Below, one piece after another: positions 45,599 through 55,598 of a stretch of 64,000 nt of DNA. Each line of letters begins with the position of its first letter. Positions within the stretch are counted from its first letter, which is position 1. The notes under the pieces are model-generated. The model was not told the DNA's origin. It did not search any database and saw nothing but the letters and a program-made list of their open reading frames with translations. The DNA comes from Cryptomeria japonica. Its lineage: Eukaryota > Streptophyta > Pinopsida > Cupressales > Cupressaceae. The position numbers were made by a program, and so were the translations under genes. The stretch is taken from NCBI RefSeq assembly GCF_030272615.1, contig NC_081413.1:716615867-716679866 (forward strand), read 5' to 3'.

Positions 45599-46110
45599 GG
45601 TGAATTATTTCATTTTCAAATCATCATTTAAACCTTCATTTGCATGCGATTTGGAGAAGACAAAGAGAAGTGTGAATTTCATCAAAAGGAGAAGTGCGAA
45701 ACATTATCAAAAGGAGTGCGAGTTTGGTTCAAGTGGAGCGAACTTGCCATCAAGACATTGAAGACCCCCCCAAAGGTGGCGAAGTTGCTAAGGAGGACGT
45801 TCATTTGAGGAAGATCACGTTGAAAAGATTCAAATTTTGATTTTTGCCTAGGCGAATTTCCTTGTTTTGCATTTTTAGAGTTAGTTCGCAAGTAAGGTAT
45901 GGCGAAGTCTTCCTTTGTTTTTGTTTTGAATTTTGATCGTCATAAGCCTTAAATTTTGAATTTTGAAATTTTGAATTTCAAGTAGCTCGATCGTATTTAG
46001 GAAATGGTAACTCAAGGACTTATCATGAAGTTTCATAAATTTAATCTCTAATCTATAGTTATACATTGCAAAATCTATTACTTATTATGAAATGTTGTGT
46101 AGGTGTTACA

Positions 46111-49100
46111 ATGGCGACCCCGAAGACGGGAGCATCCACCAGTCGTCCAGCTCTCATGAAGGAAGATCAAAAGAACGAAGAACTGGAGACCAAGATCGTG
46201 TCTAAGTGGAGCAACATTGGAGATACCAACTTGGGCAACTTCAGTACGAAGAAGTTTCGAGAGGTCCCTTATATTGGCAAGCCATCACCTGTCGCCAGGA
46301 GGATAATTGAAAGTGGCATCATTAAGGCGGCCGGCTTCCCTCCAGCAGTCCAGTGCCATGAGTTAATGATCGAGTGCGCTCTCCATTATGATCCTCAGTC
46401 CAGAACGATCGTGTCCAAGGAGGGAAACACTTTAGCTTATCTTTCAGAGGAAGCTATAAGTGAGGCTTTCCATCTTCCAGAGCACAGAGATATGGTCTAC
46501 AAAAGCATAGAAGGAGCCAGGTCCATGTACGAAGATGATCCAGATGCTTGCCTAAGCATCATCAACAAGAATTGGCTACTTAAGAGTCGTCCTCGCCTGA
46601 GCAAGATCCCGAACACACCACATAGGATCGACTTTCAGGAGGAGTACAGAGATTTGATAACAATGCTCAACCAAGTCACAGGAGCCTCTCAAGCCTTCTA
46701 TTTTGAGAAGTGGATGTTCTACTTCATCCAAGTGATAGTTCAGGGAAAAGGAACAATTCATTGGGCTAGAATGATTAGCCATTGCTTGGACGTACAGTTA
46801 AGGCGACTGAAGGCTACCAAGTCTTTCCACATGAGTTCATACGTCATATATGCCTTGATCAGGAGCTTTGAGTACGCAGGACTACCTCACAGAGGAGTGA
46901 TTGGAAGAGGACCCGGCGAGGTCAGAGTTTGTGATTCCTATGTTCACTTGCATCATCCGCCAGGAAGTAACTACAAGTTAGTTAATGATACCTTCACGAT
47001 GAACATCACAAGGACGTTGCAAGGCGAGATTCACAATAGACTATCACAGGATGCACAAGAGCTAGTAAAGAGGTACGGTGCTTGGTTTATCCAATTTCCG
47101 AAATTTACTTATATCAGAGTCCATGGATGTCCTTCACCTCCATACATGTTGCCGAGATATCCGACAGACAGAATAGTGTTACTTGAGGTAACTAGACAGT
47201 TGGCAGCTTATGCGAAGGCATTCAGACACAGACATGGAAATGGAGTTCCTGTACCTATCATATTAGGCAATTCAGTTGAGGTGTGTCCTAATGCTCTAGC
47301 CATGGATGACGCAGAAAAGGAGTTAGCTTTGTATTCTTTTTCATTCTTTGCCTTGAGAGAAAACTTTGATCCACATGGATATATAGAGGAGACAGTCGGT
47401 AGGAAATATAAGCATGAGTTTCAAATAGAAGATTTTATGATGAATCTCTTAGATGATCTTGAAGTGAAAAGAAAGATGCATTCTAGATTGCCTTTGGATT
47501 TCATTAGGAAGTGCAAGATTTACAGAGTGGCCGACCAAGCTCAGGACAGTGGCAGACATCTCCAATCATCCTATGATCGAGAATGCAAAACAGTGAGGTT
47601 AGATTGGAATGAGCCTGAGATTGTGGATCTAGATGCTTTGATGGCTCCAGTCTTGTCTTGTACTCGTAGATGGGTTGATGTGCAGCATCAGAAGTTGAGA
47701 GAACAGGGCATAGCTATGACTTTCACCTTGGAAGAGAGACCAGCTGAAGGTGGAGCAAGTGTAAGCGAAGGCAATCCTAATCCCAAAAATACAAGTGAAG
47801 GCAACCTTCGAAGCGCAAGTGAAGGCAATCTCCATCCTAGAGGTTCGAAGAGGAAAGAGAGACCTGAAAAAAGAGAATCTTCCAAGAAGAAGCAAGAGGC
47901 CAACCGAGATCGTTCATCCGGTACGTCTTCTCGACAAGAGAAGAGGACATTTGAGATAGAGGAGTCTGTGGAATCAATGGTACAGAACGATAAAGAAGGA
48001 CAGGCACCTCGAAGGTCACCAGGGGGATCTATCCAGGATAATGAGTTGCATGAAGATAGAGAAGATAATGAAGTAACATCTCCTCCTAGAGAAGAAGAAT
48101 TGCTGAAGGAAATACAGTTAAAGAAACAAGATCAGCCATCCCAGATTGGTTAAAGGAAAGACTAACGAAGGTAATTGTGATCGAGGACGAGGACAATGTG
48201 ATTGATTTGGAGAGCCTTGTTGGACATTCCCAGGAAGTGATAGAGAAGAGGAAGGCCACCAAGATGTCCAAGATGATTAGAGATGAGAATGGATCCAGAA
48301 AATTGCAGATAGCTACACCGGCAGTGGACAAGTATGAAGGTGAGATCCTTGCAGAGGAATATGATGTAGAAACATTTGAGCTTGGTCCACTCACAGCCGA
48401 GCAGACACTAGATGATGCCACCGATTCATTTGAGGCATTGAAAGACAAGCTTAGAGAAGAAATGGAGAAAAATAGGAAGCTTGAGAGAGAGGTCGGTGCA
48501 TGGAGAACATATTTCAGCCATCTCAATCAACCTTTGGGACGTCAGGATCCAGCAAGATCACCCGTACAGGCACTTCCCCTTCAATCAATTGGTGAGGCAG
48601 AGAGAGTCAGGAGTGTGGTTCAGCTTATGGGCTTATGGATTGACAAATCTCATACAGTTGCCGTGGAATTTGCAACAAGGATGATGCAGACTATTCACCG
48701 AGCTATCCAGGTTCTTGAGATCATCCACAACTTGATGATAACGGTAGCTGCTTTTGCTCATACCAAAGATGTTATCATTCCTGTCTTGCAAGTAATCAGA
48801 CAAACATCAAGGAAGGTCCTAGCACAAGAAAAGATAATGGATGGAGGACCTCATAGTTTACTTCAGTGGTCGACCTTACTCCAGATGAAGGAGGTTCTCT
48901 TCGAGGACATCAGTACAAGATGCAGTCATGTTGAGGAGGTCATCCACCCGATCCAGGACAGAGTGTTTGAGGTACTACGTACCATTCTTGGCAGGAGGAT
49001 CGAAGTTGAGACAGATGTGGATTTACAGGAATTGGAGGATAGAGTCAAGGTCATCTTTTGCAAGGATGCTAATGTTATCACAGATGAGCAACGGGACCAG

Positions 49101-49325
49101 ATGTTTGCTACCATGCTCCTGATTGAGAAGACTAAAGAACTTGAACCTGGATGGGACGCTGCTCTTCTCAAGGCATTTGATCAGGTCATCCACTTAGAAG
49201 AAAGAATGAGGAATCTTCCCGAGATTCCAATTGCTGAGATCGAAGGAATCGTATCAAGATTCATTGCATATGCTAAAAAGGAGCATTGGAAAGGGAATAA
49301 GATTCTAGATGAGAGGTTGTTATAG
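46111..49325 (+). pseudogene. Large unknown retroelement-borne protein, one frameshift
   Basis: I choose the ATG at 46111 (MATPKTGASTSRPALMKEDQ) because it follows a splice-like acceptor. The first frame ends at 48153; a one-base shift near 48100-48140 continues to 49325, together about 1,070 codons. Residues 1-520 are mixed alpha/beta and well preserved, with AISEAFHLPEHRD and FEKWMFYFIQVIVQGKGTIH. These faintly recall the 'putative plant transposon protein' fold, but I do not recognise a family. Then come three SEGN repeats (about 550-575) and a basic stretch (KRKERPEKRESSKKKQEANR, a possible nuclear signal). The second part is helical, with a coiled-coil candidate EALKDKLREEMEKNRKLERE. I see no capsid, protease or RT motifs. 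A divergent Gag or an accessory protein are both possible. Confidence 0.65.
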
Positions 49326-50355
49326 ATGACATGGCACCTTAATTGTCATTGGTCTATGTCTCCTAAATTTTTGTGCCAAATTTAATATTTGGCTATGCAT
49401 TTAATATTGTTTAGTAAAAATGAGGCTATTTGTAATAAACCCTAATTAGGGTTTAGGTGTCATAATCTTGGCCATTGATTTTCTTTCGATCTGGACCGTT
49501 TATTGTAATTGAGGATGCTATTTATACCCTCATTTCTTTTCATTTTTGTAATCAGAGAGTTAGAAATTATTGATGTATTAGAGAATTAGAGATATTAGAG
49601 ATTAGAAGCAAGTTATTTTTGTAGCAAGATTGAGCTTTGAGGAAGGAATTTCAAACAATTGTTGTACATGATGGCTTTGAGATCAATAAAATATTGAAGT
49701 TATGGTGTTTTATTGCTATTCTTGTGGTTATCTTCATGGTTGTTCATTTTCTTGAATCATTCTCAATCAAAGTAGTGTGTTAATTTGAAGGACAAAGTGT
49801 TGGACTTGATCTTTGGTAGGATTCGCTTTCCAAACCACTAGCTTCTTGCTGATTGTAAGAACGCCTTGCGTGGTCGACTGGAGATATTTGAATCGCTCAA
49901 ACCTTCAATCATTGTTGTATCTTGGATATGTACCTTCGTGGTAGTGTCCTTGATCTTTGATGTATTGAAAAATCATTTGTTACCTTAGAAGATCGCATCA
50001 ATTTCAATTGAGTTGTTAATTTATGGCAATATTGGAGTTGGTAGAATCTCACCAAGTCTCGTCCGCATTGAGTCATTCTTAGGGTTAGACTAGATTAGAT
50101 CTCTTGCAAACCCTGCTTTTTGATATTTTTTAAAGCTTGTTTAGTTTAGGAAAATCTTCGGAAACGTAAGGCCCCTTGATGACACAGCAATCACAATGAC
50201 CACTGGTGCTTATCCACACGTAGAGACCCTACTAAAAAGAACATTGGAGTCATCCTAACTGATCCTTCTTGCGATATCTTCAGCAGTTAGAGACTTTATT
50301 CAAGAGAGGATAAGATGCCTTTGGGTATTTTATTATGTGTATGATTGTGTACAAA
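49326..50355 (+). repeat. LTR family F, promoter and R/U5 part, plus orientation
   Basis: It follows the unknown frame directly. It contains the palindrome AAACCCTAATTAGGGTTT (about 49438-49455), CTTGGCCATTGAT, a TATA-like CTATTTATA (about 49530) and an AATAAA signal (about 49687). It aligns with the reverse complement of 60480-59441 over most of its length. It probably supplies the 3' end of the transcript for the frame upstream. Confidence 0.6.
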
Positions 50356-51198
50356 TGAAAGCACTGAGCTTTATATAGACTTCTCATTACAATTCAATGG
50401 CTTGGATTGATTCAAGATCAATGGTCAAGATTACAAGATAAAACCCTAATTAGGGTTTGTTACAACCACCATTACATTGACCAATGGGAGATGAGGTTAG
50501 GTCAGATAAATAATATTTGATGTAGCACCATGTGTCACTTATTCCCTCCTTGAATGAATGCTGACTTAGAACCCTTTGATTGAACGAATGGTGATTGGAA
50601 TGCCATTTCAACTTGCCTTGTAGACTTGATCAACTCTTAAACAATCTTCATGATGTTTGGAATTACTTGTGATACTTTGCATTTCATCCTTATGCTAGGG
50701 AATTCTCCTTGAACTATTTCCTCCTTAACATTCTTTGACTTTGAGATACCTTCATAATGTGGAATCCCTTGTGCTCATGTCTTGGATTTGTCTTTCCTTT
50801 ATTTGTTCATCATCATGGTGAAGTCTTAGTCCTCATCTTTGCTTTTTGTAAATCCTTGTCTTGAAATCCTCTTCCAATCCTTGAAATGTTGATCTTCCTC
50901 ATTCGCATTTGTGATGTTGTCCTTGCAATATGCTTGTAGAGTCTTTTGTATTTGAACCTTGATTCCTCAAAATAGTATTGTTTGAGTTTCTTCATTCTTG
51001 CATTTCACTTGCTCATTATCTTGGAGTTGATCCTTTATCATCAGTTGCTTTGAAGTGTTGAGCCCTTGGTATCCCTGCAAGTTGCATCGTCTTTGACCTC
51101 AAGCCTTGATCATCGTGCTTCCCTTCCTTGTAGCAGACCTGCAGAACAAACAAATTTTGAATCAAACATTGATGGGATAAACCTTGTTTCAACCTTGG
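50356..51198 (-). repeat. LTR family F, U3/promoter part, minus orientation
   Basis: It aligns with 60300-61250 in the same orientation and, inverted, with 49430-49560. It carries the AAACCCTAATTAGGGTTT palindrome (about 50441-50458) and, on the minus strand, a TATA box CTATATAAAG (about 50375). The plus-oriented copy meets it head-on near 50355. Confidence 0.6.
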
Positions 51199-53150
51199 TG
51201 GGAAATCGATCCTTGTAGGGACTAATTCAGTCTTTGAAATTTATCGTTGTCTTCATGATCATTTTCTCATGATGGAAATTCAAAGGTCATAGGGACTCCC
51301 CGCTCTTAGCAAATTTCACTTAATTTTGATGCCTTATCCTTGGAGTGGAGAATCAATGGGTATAGGGACAACGCCAGTCCTTAGTAATTTAACCTTGTAA
51401 TGCTTTTCATACCCTTGGGTGGAAAATCGAACCCCATTGGGATCCATCGTCCTTGAAAATTTTGTGTTGATTTGGTCACCATGGAGTGGAAATTCGAATC
51501 CTATTAGGACACTTCAATGTTCCTCACTTTGTCCTCATTCCCAATGGGTAAGTTGATTGTTATTCCTAAGTGGAAAATCGTACCCCATAGGGACCTTTGC
51601 TCCCATCCTTTGTCCCAGCTTGTGATAGGTAATTTGAACAATTAATTTTCCAAAGTTAACTTAGGTTCTGATATCAATTGATGTTTAGCTTCCTAAAATC
51701 AGAAAATTGAACTACGCAACACCAATTCTGGAATATGTGAAGGTCTTAATCCAAATTTGTAAATTTTGCCTTCAGGAAACCTGATTTTTAGACTTAAGAA
51801 TGGTCTTATTTTAATTTGTAAGACTGAAAGTGTCCTTCAACCCAGAAAATTGAATAGTGTTGCAACCAAAATTGCTGCCTCAGTCTGATTTCTGAGTACA
51901 AAAGTCTGAAACTTAGTATGATCAGCTGAATGTTGTTCTTCCACTTGTGCGATTCATGTTGCTAATGCAATCTGCATTTGTATGAATGGGACTGATGCGA
52001 TTTTCCCTTGAGATGATAGCTGGAAATGGTGCTGGAAATGATACGTTTTCAGCTTGCAATGTCGCCTTCAGCTGGGCTGCAAATCGTCTTCACTATGGTG
52101 TCTTTAATGCCTTAGGCAAATTCGCACTTCTTCCTCCCTTCTTGCTGGCATAGATGATTCTGACCCCCCTCTCTTCCAGCTCTCTTGCCGTTGAATCAGC
52201 AAGGTAGGGAAAAACAATATGCATAGAGACAAATTTCTCCTTGAAACACTTACGTTGCTTTTGCTTGCTTACCTGCATGTTATTTATTCTTACCTCATTT
52301 TGTTCCATTGCACAATGAATGTGGATAAATGTCATTTCACTTTGTGGAAAATTGAGGTCCATTGGGACTTTTGCTTTTAAGGTGGAAATTCCAAGGTCAT
52401 CGGAACTCTCCACATTCCTTTATTGACTAAGCCCTAGGAGTGGAAAAACATGGGTCATCGGGACTAATGTATTTTTTGCCTTGTAAACTTTCTTTCCAAG
52501 TGGAAAAATGATCCTCATTAGGACTCATGATTTTTGCTTAATTCACTTTACTTTGGTCACTTTTCCCTCAACTGGAAAAACCTGAGTCATGAGGACTTTC
52601 TCTTTCCTTGTACATTTTCATTTTATAAGCCCAGTGGAAAAAAGACCTCCATGGGGACTTTTAATTTCCTTTGTTCTGGCCTGAGTGGAAATGCTTCAGT
52701 CATCGGGACTTCTTACAATAACATCTTCATTTGCTTGTAAACTAAGTCTTGGAGTGGAAATTCGACCTCCATCAGGACTTTACTTGTCCTTAACCTTAAA
52801 TAAGTGATTTGATGCTCAAAATGGAGTGGAAAAACGTCCTCCATCGAGATTAATTTGTTTTTCATATGGATTTCAAAGTGGTGAAATGCATTCCATCGAG
52901 ACTTTGTTGATTTAACTTAACTGCTTAGTGGAAAAACGTCCCCCATCAGGTTTTGGTTGATTTTCGTGCTTTTTAAGTCCAAACTTACCCGATTTCATCA
53001 ATCCATGTAGTGGAAATTCTATTTCCATCGAGACTTTGTGAATTTTCCCAAGTTTTCAAGTGTGGGAAATAGAAATCCATCGGGACTTTGTACATTTTTG
53101 GGTTCATTTCACCTCTTAGGAGTGGAAAAACGACTCCTATAGGGACTTTT
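51199..53150. repeat. Array of about 20 copies of an AGTGGAAA...GGGACT motif
   Basis: The unit of about 29 bp has AGTGGAAAAACG, then TCCATCGGGACTT. The TGGAAA.../...TCCA halves can pair, perfectly at 53011 (TGGAAATTCTATTTCCA). Copies start at about 51199, 51273, 51346, 51420, 51487 and 51571, then from 52345 to 53123. A non-array insert fills 51600-52340. Spacings cluster near 51, 60, 72 and 83. The 106-codon minus frame at 52413-52093 lies partly in the repeat and is not a credible gene. Confidence 0.85.
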
Positions 53151-53312
53151 AACATTTTCACACAAATCTGCACAAGTTAGCAACATTTTAATCATTTTTC
53201 GCTCAAATTTCTAAGGCAAAGTGAAAAATTGACCTTAGAAGGACAAATTGACACGTTAAAGTGACTTGACACTTAAGATCATTTCCTTGCAATTTGACAA
53301 CCTTTTGCATCA

Positions 53313-53378
53313 TGTTGTGACCTATTTAACACATCGGCTCATTGCAAATGGGTACCCCCAGTGGTTTGCTTTTAAGGG
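53313..53378 (+). repeat. Start of a second TGTTGTGACC LTR (E2), split by copia 2
   Basis: TGTTGTGACC followed by ACACATCGGCTCATT and ATGGGTACCCCC parallels 42690 and 63217. It is interrupted by copia element 2 and resumes at 58986 with TAGGGTTTTG, the same AGGGTTTTGG-type sequence seen at that point in the other two copies. Confidence 0.65.
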
Positions 53379-53809
53379 TGTTGGTGTAAATAAATATTCA
53401 TTATGGATATTATTACACTTTACTTAAGTTAACTTAGAATAATGCATCTCTTCGTAGTTTGGATTTGAGACACTTAGGGAAGTGTGCACATAGGGATAGA
53501 GCTTGTAGGAGAAATTTTGTTGTTACACTCCACATTCGGTGGGTCATCCACCTCTTGTGGAATATTATATTATTTCTCCTACCTACCCCTAGTATTGCTT
53601 ACCTACCCTTGTTTCTCATTTTGCCACATGTCATGATTGTGTGTTCGTACATCCATATGGTCTTGCCTATATAAGAAGGCCTATATTCATTGTATTGACT
53701 AATCCAGTTGATCATTTTCATATTGATGAGAATACAGTTTGTTCTTGTCATTCTTTTGTCTCTATTTTTATACTTTTCATTGTGCCCTTGATCTTGGCAA
53801 AATCTCACA
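53379..53809 (+). repeat. 5' LTR of copia 2
   Basis: 431 bp, TGTTGGTGTAAATAAATATT at the start and AAAATCTCACA at the end, touching the primer site. It has a TATA-like TATATAAGAAGG (about 53669-53680). Confidence 0.92.
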
Positions 53810-53821
53810 TGGTATCAGAGC
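53810..53821 (+). promoter_or_regulatory. Primer binding site of copia 2, initiator tRNA-Met
   Basis: TGGTATCAGAGC immediately after the 5' LTR. Confidence 0.92.
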
Positions 53822-54826
53822 CATTGGGGCTTCATTGATTGGTTTTTGGAGACATTGCGGAAGGCTTCTATTTTCGGATCTGAGGAACTGCGTTTTTTGG
53901 AGGCATCTTAGAGCGTTTTTGACCTCACCATTGCGTTCGGGAGGCCGTTTCCATAAAAATCGAGTATAAATTCGACCTATTTTGGCGAAAATCGATTTTT
54001 GGGTGTGGAGGAAATTTTTTGCCCGATTTGGGCGGTACGGTACGGAATTTTCGGATTTTTTTCAAAAAAAATAAAATATTTCTTTTCTGAAAATTATTTT
54101 CCAGTTTGAAAATTAAATTTTTTTTTTTTTGAAATCCGTACCTTCTGCCCAGTCAACAGTGCACAGTCAGCGCCTAGTCAGCGTTTTCTTTGGAAATTTT
54201 TACACCCCTCTCCGTTGAGCAGTTTGGATTTTTGGGTCAACTTTGAAGGCCCATAACTTGCTCAATTTTGCTCTTTTTTGGGTGCAATTTTTTTTGATTT
54301 GGGCTAATTTTTTGTGCTCTTCGCAGTGGTGTGGTTATTTTCTGGTTTTGGTGCATAGGTGTTTCGAAATTTTCGGATTCTCTCAGCTGTACCTGTCCAA
54401 TCCTCAATTCTGCAACTTCAAAGGCCTCGTTTGAGCTCATACGACCTCCTTTTCAGGTGCCGTTTTTTTTGAAAGTGCATGTTTTTTCATCTACTTTCAT
54501 AATCTATGATCAGATTTCAAAGATTTTAAGTAAAAATTGTACTTTCAGATATTGGTCTTATTTGGCCTATTTGGTACTTGTAAATTGCTTGGATCTTAGT
54601 TTAGATCTCTTGCATTATTAGTCTGAGTCTCTTTTGGCCTTATTGAGGCAGTTGTAAAACTGAAATCAGAAGTCCACTTTGTCATTTTTTGCAAGTGGCC
54701 CATTGTACATGCACTAAGTATAAAGTGCCAAATCATCACTTTTGGGGGGGTTCTTTGATTGAGTGAATTTGGGGGGGTGTCTTGTGTGATTGTGCCTCTC
54801 TTCGTGCTCTTTCATTTTTTGTTGCA

Positions 54827-55597
54827 ATGAGTCCTTATAAATTTCCGCCTTTAACTCCACATAATTATGCATCATGGAAAATTAAAGTATGGAGTAAATT
54901 AATGGAAAAGGGTCTCACGCATTACATAGATGGAACAATAGCAGCACCACCTGATCCTAAGGCTGACCCTAATGCTCAATTAGAATGGCTCACTAAGAAT
55001 TGCATGGCTCTTGGAACTTTGCACAAGTATGTATCAGATGACCTCATCTTTCATATTGAAAAGTGTACTACAATCAAAGATGCTTGGGATATGTTTCAGA
55101 AATTGTATGGTCAAGTTGATGAAATCAGAGGTTATAAGATTGACAATGAGCTCACCAACTTGGATCCCAAGAGTTTTGATACAATCCAAGATTATGTCAC
55201 CAAAGCAAATGAGCTAAGAGCAAAGCTTAAGGATTGTGGAATTGACAAAAAGGATGCTTAGTTAATATTCAACTTGTTGGACAAGCTTGCACCAGAATAT
55301 GCAGCATTTGTGTCTAGCTTCCAAACTCATCGTTTGACAGTGGGGAGTTCCTATGTTATGCCTTCATTTGATGTTTTCACAGAAATGTTGATATTGGAAC
55401 AATCTAAGTTGTTGAACATGGGGTTTCTCAAGTCTTCAAAGTCCAAGGCTTTGGTGGCTAATCAAGGGAATCAAGGAAGTCAAGGCAAAGATTCCAACAA
55501 GAAGAAGAAGCAATCTAAGTCACAGCCACAACAGGAAACAGGACAATCATCCTCTCCATCTCAAGGCGATTTTTCATCCTCTTACTCATTCAAATTC
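54827..55597 (+). pseudogene. Copia 2 gag
   Basis: The ATG at 54827 opens MSPYKFPPLTPHNYASWKIK, a UBN2/Retrotran_gag_2-type capsid, followed by DAWDMFQKLYG and ELRAKLKDCGI. One in-frame TAG at 55259-55261 interrupts it; the frame continues to a Lys/Gln/Ser-rich tail. No CCHC knuckle or protease follows: the frame ends at SYSFKF and the next sequence is already the pre-integrase domain. An internal deletion fused the two regions out of frame. Confidence 0.85.
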
Positions 55598-55598
55598 T

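Larger units (their letters stand above)
42690..46110 (+). mobile_element. LTR-like region E1 with palindrome array
   Basis: It starts TGTTGTGACC and could end at GTGTTACA just before TGGCGACCCCG, which resembles primer sites of some plant gypsy elements. That would give a 3.4-kb LTR with the array (43146-45253) in U3 and a TATA box at 45588. The same start recurs at 53313 and 63217; after about 130 bases the three diverge. No second LTR of this copy was identified, so the limits are inference. Confidence 0.5.

Noticed and set aside
52093-52413. 106-codon minus frame within the 51-53 kb array
   Set aside because: Partly encoded by the array and without any recognisable domain.
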